The notes under the pieces: generated by a model | What the model was told of the DNA's origin: nothing | Database searches by the model: none | The model's input: only the letters and a program-made list of their open reading frames with translations | Assembly: GCF_001418655.1 (NCBI RefSeq) | Contig: NZ_LIQZ01000281.1 | Location: 1-41,971 of the forward strand | Length of the DNA stretch: 41,971 nucleotides | Direction of reading: 5' to 3' | Source: Streptomyces phaeochromogenes | Lineage (GTDB): Bacteria > Actinomycetota > Actinomycetes > Streptomycetales > Streptomycetaceae | Part shown: positions 31,334 through 38,882 of the stretch, in pieces | Layout of the letters: every line of letters begins with the position of its first letter | Position numbering within the stretch: position 1 is the stretch's first letter | Made by a program: the position numbers and the translations under genes

Positions 31334-33129
31334 GCGGGTTCTCCTTCATCGTGTACGGCGGGTGCGCCGACTTTGTGGGCGGTCACCCAGAAGCGGATGC
31401 TCTCGACGAGCACCACGAGCGCCACGGCCACGGCGAGAGCCGTGAGCGCGACCTTGAAATCTGTGGCGGTGAGCAGCGCGGCCAGGACGGTGACCAGCAG
31501 CGTCCTGCCTTCGTGCCCGCCGATCGCCCGCACCAGCCAGTGCGGCGGCGCGCCGGCGTTGCCGCGGATGCGGTACACCGTGTCGTAGTGATGGTAGGCG
31601 ACGGCCGCCACCAGCCCGAAAGCCGCGGGAAGGGCTCCGTTCACATCGGCTTTGGCCGCCAGTACCAGAACGGTCCCGTATTCGGCCGCCCGGTAGAACG
31701 GCGGAACCAGCCAGTCCAGGGCGCCCTTCAGGGGCCGCTGGAGGGCCACGGGCGACAGCAGGACGTACACACCGGCCCCCAGGACGGGCCACCAACTCCC
31801 GTACGGGGAAAGCCAGGAGGCGCCCACGACGAGTGCACCGGCGACCAGGGCGACGGCGGCCGGGCCGCTGAGGCGCACACCGCGCGTCAGGCGGGCCAGG
31901 AACTCGGCGAGCGGACCGGAGTCGGTGAGGTCGGCCAGTGCCTGGGCGGCGCGGTCGGTGCGCTGCGCCTTGCGGGTCAGGGACCTGAGCACCCGGCCCG
32001 CGGTCGTGTAGGTCGCGGCGAAGGCGCAGCCGATCAGCAGCACGTAGAAGGTGATGCGGGGCGTCGTGACCGCCGTGAGGACGGCGATCATCGCCCAGCG
32101 CTCGCCGATGGGCAGCACGATCATGCGGCGCAGCCAGACCGTCCAGCCGACGCTGTCGAGCCTGCCCGAAAGGGCCGCGGTGGGGCTGGTGTTGGCGGTG
32201 GCGTCGTGGTTCGCCTCGTTGAAGGAGAAGTCGACGACGTGCCGGCAGGTCTGCAGGACCATCGCGCCGAGGGCGAGGGCCCATACATCGTCACTGCCGC
32301 CGCGGGCCGCACCGAGGGCGAGGCCCGCGTAGTAGGCGTACTCCTTGGCGCGGTCGAAGGTCGCGTCGAGCCAGGCGCCGAGCGTGGAGTACTGCAGGGA
32401 GTAGCGGGCGAGCTGGCCGTCCGTGCAGTCGAGGACGAAGGAGAAGAGGAGCAGCAGTCCGGCGGCGACGTAGCCGGCGCGGGTGCCGGTCGCCGCGCAG
32501 CCCGCCGCGATCAGCGCGGTGATCAGCGAGGCCGTGGTGACCTGGTTCGGCGTGAAGCCGCGGCGGGCGCACCAGCGGGCGAGGTAGCGGGAGTACGGGC
32601 TGATGCAGTACGTCGTGAAGAAGCCGTCGCGGGACTTCACGGCCGTACGCAGCCGGATCGCCTCGTCGTCCACGACGGTGACGGCCTGCCGGGCCTCGTT
32701 GCGGGACTGCGGGTCCCTCGGCACCTCGGCGACGAGTTCGCCCAGCTCGGGGCGGTGCAGGTCGGTGTCGAGGACCTCCGCGATCCGCTCGGCGAGGATG
32801 CCGACCACCACCGAGCCGTTCGAGGCGTCGTCGGAGGCGGTGCGCAGCGCGCGGGTCAGCGCCGGACGGGCCGCGGGCCGGGCGGTGACGGCACCGGGGA
32901 TCGCGGCGGCGTCGAAGCGCGGGTCGGTCAGGCCGAGCCGCAGCGCGTGGACGTGCCCCACGAAGCGGGCGTCGACGACGGCGACCCGCTGGTCGGCGGG
33001 GACGGCGGCGAGGAGTGTCTCGGCGTCGGCCGCGTCAGTGGCGACCCGTACGTCGAAGCCGAGCGACCGCAGATCGCTGTCGAGCGACGACCCGGGGACC
33101 GGCTGACCGGTGAGGATGGCGGTCGACAG
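31330..33129 (-). CDS. DUF5941-like membrane protein: nucleotidyltransferase-like N-half plus CDP-alcohol phosphotransferase
   Basis: About 599 aa if started at CTG 33129 (GAGGAG nine bases upstream); the first ATG/GTG/TTG is GTG 32961 (543 aa). Residues 57 onward (GHVHALRLGLTDPRF...) are clearly coding, and the frame before it reads STAILTGQPVPGSSLDSDLRS. An N-terminal half without TM precedes KSRDGFFTTYCISPYSRYLARWCARRGFTPNQVT. The full motif D-CT-DG-QL-AR-x8-G-AWL-D-ATF-D has all Asp residues. Ten or so TM helices follow. The plan recalls archaeal IPCT-DIPPS fusions. First gene of the envelope operon. Confidence 0.82.
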   Translation of the reverse strand: MSTAILTGQPVPGSSLDSDLRSLGFDVRVATDAADAETLLAAVPADQRVAVVDARFVGHVHALRLGLTDPRFDAAAIPGAVTARPAARPALTRALRTASDDASNGSVVVGILAERIAEVLDTDLHRPELGELVAEVPRDPQSRNEARQAVTVVDDEAIRLRTAVKSRDGFFTTYCISPYSRYLARWCARRGFTPNQVTTASLITALIAAGCAATGTRAGYVAAGLLLLFSFVLDCTDGQLARYSLQYSTLGAWLDATFDRAKEYAYYAGLALGAARGGSDDVWALALGAMVLQTCRHVVDFSFNEANHDATANTSPTAALSGRLDSVGWTVWLRRMIVLPIGERWAMIAVLTAVTTPRITFYVLLIGCAFAATYTTAGRVLRSLTRKAQRTDRAAQALADLTDSGPLAEFLARLTRGVRLSGPAAVALVAGALVVGASWLSPYGSWWPVLGAGVYVLLSPVALQRPLKGALDWLVPPFYRAAEYGTVLVLAAKADVNGALPAAFGLVAAVAYHHYDTVYRIRGNAGAPPHWLVRAIGGHEGRTLLVTVLAALLTATDFKVALTALAVAVALVVLVESIRFWVTAHKVGAPAVHDEGEPA

Positions 33130-33227
33130 ACGAACTCACTCCTCTGGGTTCCGGCGTACGCCGACGCCGGGCATGTGCGTGGTGGGGGGCGCCCCAGGCC
33201 AGGAACGGCCGGGCAGCGTGTCGGCAG

Positions 33228-33256
33228 AGGCTATCGGATGATGGGAACGGACCGTT
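33228..33256 (-). promoter_or_regulatory. Candidate promoter of the envelope operon overlapping the PHO-box-like array
   Basis: On the minus strand AACGGT (33256-33251), 17 bases, then TAGCCT (33233-33228). The -35 lies in the first GTTCAC repeat. This is tentative because the -35 is poor, which is common for activator-dependent promoters. Confidence 0.3.
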
Positions 33257-33282
33257 CACCGGCCGTTCACGGCCCGATCAAC
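33254..33282. promoter_or_regulatory. PHO-box-like direct repeats (three units, 11-bp period)
   Basis: GTTCACC at 33254, GTTCACG at 33265 and a degenerate GATCAAC at 33276 recur every 11 bp. Streptomyces PhoP binds 11-bp direct-repeat units whose conserved part is GTTCACC. The array sits between the divergent envelope operon (125 bases from its start) and galE (about 180 bases), so it could control either. Confidence 0.6.
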
Positions 33283-33449
33283 AGGGTCTGCTGTGCCGCG
33301 TCCGCCGCGATCATCATCGGGGATCCGGGCCCCGGCCCACAAACCACGGCTGATTCCACCGCAATTCACGGCATAGCTCCCGTCACGGTTCTTGTGGCCC
33401 CTTGCCCCTCCTCATGCCCACTCACCGATCCGGGCGCGCGGGACCGGCA
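33283..33449. other. Remainder of the divergent envelope-operon/galE intergenic region
   Basis: I see no gene here. It holds the approach to the galE promoter and pyrimidine-rich sequence near 33400. The whole intergenic interval is 33130-33463. Confidence 0.4.
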
Positions 33450-33464
33450 TAGGGTTGGCGTCCA
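33450..33464 (+). promoter_or_regulatory. -10 box of a likely leaderless galE promoter
   Basis: TAGGGT (33450-33455) is eight bases before the ATG, and no Shine-Dalgarno sequence precedes the start. Confidence 0.5.
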
Positions 33465-34444
33465 TGACATGGCTGATCACAGGCGGAGCTGGATACATCG
33501 GGGCACACGTGGTGCGTGCCATGACCGGGGCCGGGGAGCGCGTGATCGCGCTGGACGACCTCTCGGCCGGCGTCCCCGCGCGGCTGCCCGACGACATTCC
33601 TCTGGTCCAGGGCTCCTCCCTGGACGGGGAACTGCTGAAGCGGGTGTTCGCCGAGCACGCGGTGACGGGTGTGGTGCACCTGGCCGCGCGCAAGCAGGTC
33701 GGCGAATCGGTGGCCCAGCCCACGCGCTACTACCAGGAGAACGTCGGAGGACTCGCCACGCTCCTGGAGGCGGTCGCCGGGGCGGGCGTCGAGCGCTTCC
33801 TCTTCTCCTCCTCCGCCGCCGTCTACGGCAACCCGGATGTGGATCTCATCACGGAGGACACCCCCTGCGTCCCGGTGAACCCCTACGGCGAGACGAAGCT
33901 CGCCGGTGAGTGGCTGGTCCGGGCGGCGGGCCGCGCGCACGGCATCGCGACGGTCTGCCTGCGCTACTTCAACGTGGCGGGCGCGGCCACGCCCGAGCTC
34001 GCGGACACCGGCGTCTTCAACGTGGTCCCGATGGTCTTCGACCGACTCACCCGCGACGAGGCCCCGCGGATCTTCGGCGACGACTATCCGACGCCGGACG
34101 GCACCTGCGTACGCGACTACATCCACGTCGCCGACCTCGCCGAGGCACATCTCGCGGCGGCCCGGCGGCTGACCTCGGCGGGCGCCGGGAGCGAGACGGG
34201 CGACCTGACGGTCAACATCGGCCGCGGCGAGGGGGTTTCGGTGCGCGAGCTCGTGACGCTCATCGGCGAGGTCACCGGTGACGGCCGTCCGGCACTCGTC
34301 GAGCCGCGCCGGGCGGGCGACGCCCCGCGCGCTGTCGCCTCGGCCGCGCTGGCCGCCGAGAAGCTGGAATGGACCGCGCGCCGCGGGGTGCGCGAGATGG
34401 TCGAGTCGGCCTGGGAGGGCTGGCAGCTGCACCACGCGGGATGA
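33464..34444 (+). CDS. galE: UDP-glucose 4-epimerase-type SDR
   Basis: A 326-aa extended short-chain dehydrogenase. NAD motif G7-x2-G10-x2-G13 (ITGGAGYIGAHVV), FSSSAAVYG, and catalytic Y141-x3-K145 (NPYGETK), with RYFNVAGA and VRDYIHVADLAEAH completing the GalE subgroup. Start ATG 33464 rather than the upstream open codons because the fold begins immediately. It interconverts UDP-glucose and UDP-galactose; related epimerases on other UDP-sugars cannot be excluded. It is divergent from the envelope operon and probably serves that glycan. Confidence 0.93.
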   Translation: MTWLITGGAGYIGAHVVRAMTGAGERVIALDDLSAGVPARLPDDIPLVQGSSLDGELLKRVFAEHAVTGVVHLAARKQVGESVAQPTRYYQENVGGLATLLEAVAGAGVERFLFSSSAAVYGNPDVDLITEDTPCVPVNPYGETKLAGEWLVRAAGRAHGIATVCLRYFNVAGAATPELADTGVFNVVPMVFDRLTRDEAPRIFGDDYPTPDGTCVRDYIHVADLAEAHLAAARRLTSAGAGSETGDLTVNIGRGEGVSVRELVTLIGEVTGDGRPALVEPRRAGDAPRAVASAALAAEKLEWTARRGVREMVESAWEGWQLHHAG

Positions 34445-34477
34445 CCCGCGGAGGCCCACGGGACCACCCGGCGCCCG

Positions 34478-34510
34478 CTCTGACCTGCGGACCGTTTCCG
34501 CAGGTCAGAG
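34478..34510 (+). terminator. Terminator-like perfect hairpin after galE
   Basis: CTCTGACCTGCGGA pairs perfectly over 14 bp with TCCGCAGGTCAGAG around a 5-base loop, 33 bases after the galE stop. No T-run follows. Confidence 0.8.
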
Positions 34511-34612
34511 CATATGACAACGGTGTTCAGTACCGCGTTGCGTATACCCCCCACCCGTAGTTCACTGGAGATCGCCGACAGGGCGTCGGGGCGATTTCGG
34601 AGGGTGGTTTTC

Positions 34613-35557
34613 ATGGGGGCCGGTCACAGTCACGGGCATGCGCACGGCGCCGACGGCGGGGGTGGGGGCACGGCGGCAGCGGCATACCGCGGGAGGCTGC
34701 GTGTCGCGCTGTGGATCACGCTCACCGTCATGGTGGTCGAGATCGTGGGCGGGATCGTCGCGAACTCGCTCGCGCTCGTCGCGGACGCGGCGCACATGGC
34801 GACGGACGCGCTCGGCCTCGCCATGGCGCTGCTCGCGATCCACTTCGCGAACCGCCCGCCGAGCGGGAACCGCACCTTCGGCTACGCCCGCGCCGAGATC
34901 CTCGCCGCGCTCGCGAACTGTCTGCTGCTGCTCGGGGTGGGCGGGTACGTCCTGTACGAGGCGATACAGCGCTTCGTGACCCCGACGGAGACCGAGGGCG
35001 GGCTGACCGCGGTGTTCGGCCTGATCGGTCTGGTCGCGAACATGATCTCGCTGTCGCTGCTCATGCGCGGGCAGAAAGAGAGCCTGAACGTACGCGGTGC
35101 GTTCCTGGAGGTCGCCGCGGACGCGCTGGGCTCGCTGGCGGTGCTGGTCTCCGCCGTCCTGGTCCTGACCACGGGCTGGCAGGCCGCCGACCCGGTCGCC
35201 TCGATCGTCATCGGCCTGATGATCGTTCCTCGTACGTGGAAGCTGCTGCGGGAGACGCTGAACGTGCTCCTGGAGGCAGCGCCCGAGGACGTCGACATGG
35301 CCGCGGTGCGCTCGCACATCCGTGCGCTGCCGGGTGTGGAGGACGTCCACGATCTGCATGCCTGGACGATCACCTCGGGGCTGCCGGTGCTCTCCGCTCA
35401 CGTGGTCGTCGGAGCCGAGGCCCTCGACACCATCGGCCACGAGAAGATGCTGCACGAGCTGCGGACGTGCCTCGGCGAGCACTTCGACGTGGAGCACTGC
35501 ACCTTCCAGCTGGAGCCCGACGGGCACGCGGCTCACGAGCTGCGCGTCTGCCACTGA
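34613..35557 (+). CDS. Cation diffusion facilitator (CDF) family metal efflux transporter
   Basis: A 314-aa protein with ATG 34613 behind GGAGG. A His-rich start (GAGHSHGHAHG) likely binds metal. Six TM helices follow; TM2 carries H-x3-D in ADAAHMATDALGL, and TM5 carries E-x3-D in GAFLEVAADALGS, where many zinc CDFs have His or Asp. The C-terminal cytoplasmic domain has VHDLHAWTITSG and HCTFQLEPDGHA. It exchanges Zn2+ or a similar divalent metal for protons. Upstream, a C-rich ATACCCCCC stretch near 34545 may belong to a metal-responsive operator but is not convincing. Confidence 0.93.
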   Translation: MGAGHSHGHAHGADGGGGGTAAAAYRGRLRVALWITLTVMVVEIVGGIVANSLALVADAAHMATDALGLAMALLAIHFANRPPSGNRTFGYARAEILAALANCLLLLGVGGYVLYEAIQRFVTPTETEGGLTAVFGLIGLVANMISLSLLMRGQKESLNVRGAFLEVAADALGSLAVLVSAVLVLTTGWQAADPVASIVIGLMIVPRTWKLLRETLNVLLEAAPEDVDMAAVRSHIRALPGVEDVHDLHAWTITSGLPVLSAHVVVGAEALDTIGHEKMLHELRTCLGEHFDVEHCTFQLEPDGHAAHELRVCH

Positions 35558-35890
35558 GCTGCGGATACGGATGGGGCGTACGTCCGGTGACGGAGGCGAC
35601 ACGCGTGTGTGAGGGTGGTCGGGGTGCACGGCGTACCGACTTCGGGTTACGGCATCCGGCCCGGATTCCGGGTGCCGGAGGCAGCGGTCGCGGCACGTGA
35701 CCGGACGGTTCCGCCCCGGTGGCGGCGGGCACGATCAGGTGTCCGGCCGCTTTCGGCGTCCGACCGGCGCCGGCCGCGATGCCCGGTTCGGCCGAGGGGC
35801 GGAACCGGACATGCGGGACTCCGCGTGATGCCGGGAGTGCCGGTTTCGTACGGCAGACTTGGGGCTTGAAGACCGATGCGAAGGATGGGT
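35558..35890. other. Intergenic region with hairpins between the CDF gene and idi
   Basis: No gene is supported in these 333 bases. GGCATCCGG/CCGGGTGCC (35651-35676) is a likely terminator for the CDF gene. A 12-bp perfect inverted repeat CGGTTCCGCCCC/GGGGCGGAACCG lies at 35706-35717 and 35796-35807, 78 bases apart. GAAGGA at 35880-35885 is the idi ribosome site. Confidence 0.5.
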
Positions 35891-36484
35891 ATGCCGATCA
35901 CACCTGCCACCGCGACGCACAGTTCGTCGAACGGCACCGCCGAAGCCATCTTGCTCGAACTGGTAGACGAGGACGGCACCACGATCGGCACGGCGGAGAA
36001 GCTCACGGCCCATCAGCCGCCCGGGCAGCTGCACCGGGCGTTCTCCGTCTTCCTCTTCGACGAACGGGGCCGGCTGCTGCTCCAGCAGCGGGCTCTCGGC
36101 AAGTACCACTCCCCCGGTGTCTGGTCCAACACGTGCTGCGGTCACCCGTATCCCGGCGAGGCGCCCTTCGCGGCTGCCGCGCGGCGGACGTACGAGGAGC
36201 TGGGGGTCTCGCCGTCGCTGCTCGCCGAGGCGGGGACCGTGCGGTACAACCACCCCGATCCGGAGTCCGGGCTGGTGGAGCAGGAGTTCAATCACCTTTT
36301 CGTGGGGATGGTGCAGTCCGCTGTGCGGCCGGATCCGGAGGAGGTGGGTTCCACGGCGTTCGTGACCGCGGGGGAGCTTGTGGAGCGGCATGCGGCGGAT
36401 CCGTTCTCCGCGTGGTTCATGACTGTGCTGGATTCGGCTCGGCCGGCGATTCGGGAGTTGACCGGCGCCGCTGCGGGTTGGTGA
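35891..36484 (+). CDS. idi: Type I isopentenyl-diphosphate delta-isomerase
   Basis: A 197-aa Nudix-fold enzyme that interconverts IPP and DMAPP. ATG 35891 is chosen over ATG 35876 and 35885 because GAAGGA lies five bases upstream. Key motifs: QLHRAFSVFLFDERGRLLLQQRA, SPGVWSNTCCGHPYPGE with the catalytic Cys and metal-binding His, and AAARRTYEELGV of the Nudix helix. The metal Glu pair is in EQEFNHLF. It balances isoprenoid units and lies near the hopanoid operon, which already holds dxs and ispG. Confidence 0.95.
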   Translation: MPITPATATHSSSNGTAEAILLELVDEDGTTIGTAEKLTAHQPPGQLHRAFSVFLFDERGRLLLQQRALGKYHSPGVWSNTCCGHPYPGEAPFAAAARRTYEELGVSPSLLAEAGTVRYNHPDPESGLVEQEFNHLFVGMVQSAVRPDPEEVGSTAFVTAGELVERHAADPFSAWFMTVLDSARPAIRELTGAAAGW

Positions 36485-36500
36485 CCGTCCGTATCTGAAG

Positions 36501-36590
36501 TGGCTGCGGCACCGTTGCGGCTGGTTGCGCCCACGCGGCGGAGTCGCAGGATGACACAGCCCCGCGCCCCTATAAAGGGGGCGCGGCAGG
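36501..36590. repeat. Streptomyces-type intergenic repeat with GC-rich hairpin
   Basis: The stretch ends in CCGCGCCCC (36562-36570), a TATAAAG loop and GGGGCGCGG (36578-36586). Together with the preceding ggctgcggcaccgttgcggc-like text it resembles a hairpin sequence that recurs between Streptomyces genes. It lies between convergent idi and the ATPase gene and may terminate both. Confidence 0.6.
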
Positions 36591-36607
36591 CCGTCCCCCG
36601 TGCCCTC

Positions 36608-37150
36608 TCACATGGCTCGTACAGGTGTGAGTGGGAGCGCTGACCAGATCACCTTGCCCCCCGTCGCCGTGTGTTCCACGTCGCAGACGCCTCCCGCCTC
36701 CCTTGTGACCTCGCGGACCAGGAGGAGGCCTCGGCCGCCGGTCTGGCCGTGGTCGGCCTCCAGGGCGGTCGGGCGGTAGGGGTGGTTGTCCTCGACGGAG
36801 ACGCGCACCCACTCGGCGCCTACGGCGATCTCCACGGCGAGCACCGGGGAGAGCAGTGCCGCGTGCCGGACCGCGTTGGTGACCAGCTCCGAGACGATCA
36901 GCAGGAGCCCCTGGATCAGATCGTCCGAGACGGGTACGCCCTGGCGGGCCAGCAGGTCACGGACGGCGTGCCGCGCCTGCGGTACCGAGGAGTCGACGGC
37001 CGGAGCGGTGAAGCGCCAGACCCCCTCGTACGGCAGCGGGCCCGGCGGTCTGACGTCGGGAGGCAACTCCCCGCCGCCTTCGGGGCGTGGGCCGGACCCC
37101 CGCCCCTGGTCGTCCATCGTCCGGTCGCCACCCTTGCGCTCGATTGTCAC
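36608..37150 (-). CDS. ATP-binding regulatory protein (anti-sigma-factor-type HATPase)
   Basis: About 180 aa from GTG 37150; ATG 37117 (MDDQGRGSG) is an alternative, neither with a clear ribosome site. A low-complexity Pro/Gly N-terminus precedes a GHKL ATPase domain of SpoIIAB/RsbW kind: VPQARHAVRDLLARQGV, N-box LIVSELVTNAVRHA, G1 VSVEDNHPYRP, G2 TGGRGLLLVREV. Streptomyces encode dozens of such proteins acting on sigma factors or anti-anti-sigma partners. None is adjacent here. Confidence 0.85.
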   Translation of the reverse strand: MTIERKGGDRTMDDQGRGSGPRPEGGGELPPDVRPPGPLPYEGVWRFTAPAVDSSVPQARHAVRDLLARQGVPVSDDLIQGLLLIVSELVTNAVRHAALLSPVLAVEIAVGAEWVRVSVEDNHPYRPTALEADHGQTGGRGLLLVREVTREAGGVCDVEHTATGGKVIWSALPLTPVRAM

Positions 37151-37342
37151 CACACGTCGAGTGTTGGTAACGCGCTGGTCCGTACCGGATAACTGAACAG
37201 AAGTCAGCGAGTATCGGCGATTTCTGATCACCGATGCGTGACACCGTCACCTGTGGGACCGGTCCTGTCCGCCTTGTGCCGAATCCGGAACTCTTCGGGT
37301 TGTACGGGTTTGCTCCGCGACCACATCACGATGCGCCGCCCG

Positions 37343-37378
37343 CCGTATCCGCCCCCCGTATCCGCCCGCCATATCCGG
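37343..37378. repeat. Short tandem repeats (CCGTATCCGCCC)
   Basis: Two identical 12-mers at 37343-37354 and 37356-37367 with a 13-bp period and a third degenerate copy (gccatatccgg). They lie 62 bases upstream of the crotonase-family start. Confidence 0.55.
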
Positions 37379-37426
37379 TCGTCACGAGCCCGAGGTCCGC
37401 TTGATCGAGCGTTCGACGAGGGCGGA

Positions 37427-37440
37427 TAGCATCCCGCGTA
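37427..37440 (+). promoter_or_regulatory. -10 box of a likely leaderless promoter for the crotonase gene
   Basis: TAGCAT (37427-37432) is seven bases before ATG 37440 and there is no Shine-Dalgarno. Confidence 0.45.
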
Positions 37441-38213
37441 TGGAGCCGCAGCTGCTGCACAGCGTCGCCGACGGGGTCGCCACCGTCGTCATCCACCATC
37501 CGGCGAAGCGCAATGCCATGACGGCGGACATGTGGCGGGTGCTGCCGCCCCTGCTCGACACTCTGGCCGCCGACCCCGCCGTACGCGTGCTCGTGCTGAC
37601 CGGTGAGGGCGGGACGTTCTGTGCCGGGGCCGACATCTCCTCGCTGCGGGGTTCGTCGGGCGAGGCACAGGGGCTGGCCGTACGGGCCGAAGAGGCGCTC
37701 GCCGCGTTCGCCAAGCCGACGCTCGCCGCCGTACGCGGCTACTGCGTGGGCGGTGGGTGTCAGCTCGCGGCGGCGTGCGATCTACGGTTCGCGGACGAGG
37801 AGGCGTCGTTCGGGATCACTCCGGCGAAGCTGGGAATCGTCTACGCGGCCTCCTCCACCCGGCGGTTGGTGTCCCTCGTGGGGCCCGCCACCGCCAAGTA
37901 CCTGTTGTTCTCGGGTGAGTTGATCGACGCGGAGCGTGCGCTGCGCACCGGGCTGGTGGACGAGGTCTTGCCGGGCGGCGAACTCGACAAGCGGGTCGCG
38001 GAGTTCAGCCGGATCCTCGTCTCGCGTTCGCAGTTGACGCAGGCCGCGGCGAAGGAGTTCGCCGACGGGCGGACGGACCGGGACGACTACTGGGCGCGGC
38101 AGGCGCGCGACGGCGGCGACACCGCGGAGGGGGTCGCCGCCTTCCTGGAGCGCCGGCCGCCCGACTTCACCTGGACCACGCCCGCGTCCGGGCCCACCTC
38201 TACGCCACGTTGA
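37440..38213 (+). CDS. Enoyl-CoA hydratase/isomerase (crotonase) family protein lacking both usual Glu
   Basis: A 257-aa crotonase fold. ATG 37440 rather than TTG 37401, because the family start follows and a TAGCAT box precedes it. CoA/oxyanion motifs: FCAGADISSLRG (A62, G63) and GGGCQLAAACDLRFADE. The two catalytic Glu of true hydratases fall at Q108 (GGGCQLA) and A129 (FGITPAKLG). So hydration activity is doubtful; isomerase, hydrolase or thioester-binding roles are more likely. The gene ends 14 bases inside the convergent DJ-1 gene. Confidence 0.9.
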   Translation: MEPQLLHSVADGVATVVIHHPAKRNAMTADMWRVLPPLLDTLAADPAVRVLVLTGEGGTFCAGADISSLRGSSGEAQGLAVRAEEALAAFAKPTLAAVRGYCVGGGCQLAAACDLRFADEEASFGITPAKLGIVYAASSTRRLVSLVGPATAKYLLFSGELIDAERALRTGLVDEVLPGGELDKRVAEFSRILVSRSQLTQAAAKEFADGRTDRDDYWARQARDGGDTAEGVAAFLERRPPDFTWTTPASGPTSTPR

Positions 38214-38835
38214 AGCGGCTGTCCGAACGGAACCGCTCGACCAGGTGGGCCGGGGCCTTCTGCGGTGAGCCCGCGTCGTAGGGCGGCTGCGGGTCGTACT
38301 CCGTCAACAGCTGCACCGCCTGGGCCTGTTCGTCGCCCGCGATCCTGCCGAGCAGCGTGAGCCCCATGTCGATGCCGGACGAGACTCCGGCCGCCGTGAC
38401 GTACTTGCCGTCGGTCACGACCCGCTCCCCGGTCGGCTCCGCGCCGAAGTTCTTCAGGTGGTCGAGGGCCAGCCAGTGCGAGGTCGCGCGGCGGCCCTCC
38501 AGGAGCCCCGCCGCCGCGAGCAGCAGTGACCCCGTGCACACGGAGGTCGTCCAGGTGCTCGTGGCGTCCGCCGCGCGCAGCCAGTCGAGCAGCACCTCGT
38601 TGTCCATCTGCGGGGTCTGGCCGGGGCCGCCGGGGACCACGACGATGTCCGGGGTCGGGACCTCGGCGAGGGTCTTGTCCGCGGTGACGGCCAGGTTGCC
38701 GGTGTCCGTGCGGACGGGGCCCGTTTGCTCGGCGACGAAGACCGTTTCTGAGCCCGGAAGGCGGCCCAGGGTTTCGTAGGGGCCCACTGCGTCGAGGGCT
38801 GTGAAGCGGTCGAAGAGGACGATGGCGATTTGCAT
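38200..38835 (-). CDS. DJ-1/PfpI family protein
   Basis: A 211-aa class-I glutamine amidotransferase-like protein. ATG 38835 follows GGAAAGG. Motifs: IVLFDRFTALDAVGPYE, DIVVVPGGPGQ, and the nucleophile elbow C100 in TSVCTGSLLLAAAGLL, then TSHWLALDHL and TAAGVSSGIDMGL. This is the isonitrile-hydratase (InhA)-like subgroup, so it may hydrate isonitriles or act as a glyoxalase/chaperone. It lies 48 bases after the GlxA-type regulator, which it resembles in its sensor half. Confidence 0.9.
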   Translation of the reverse strand: MQIAIVLFDRFTALDAVGPYETLGRLPGSETVFVAEQTGPVRTDTGNLAVTADKTLAEVPTPDIVVVPGGPGQTPQMDNEVLLDWLRAADATSTWTTSVCTGSLLLAAAGLLEGRRATSHWLALDHLKNFGAEPTGERVVTDGKYVTAAGVSSGIDMGLTLLGRIAGDEQAQAVQLLTEYDPQPPYDAGSPQKAPAHLVERFRSDSRFNVA

Positions 38836-38882
38836 GGGTGCCTTTCCGTTGAGGGGCGGGGCGGTCGTGGGCCGGCGCCTGA

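Noticed and set aside
33035..33139. GTG 33139 as start of the envelope operon's first gene
   Set aside because: It is out of frame with the CDP-alcohol transferase, its SD touches the codon, and the frame stops at 33035.
31261..33909. 882-aa plus-strand open frame
   Set aside because: It covers the minus-strand DUF5941-like gene and runs into galE in the wrong frame. It shows no domains and is a GC-bias artefact.
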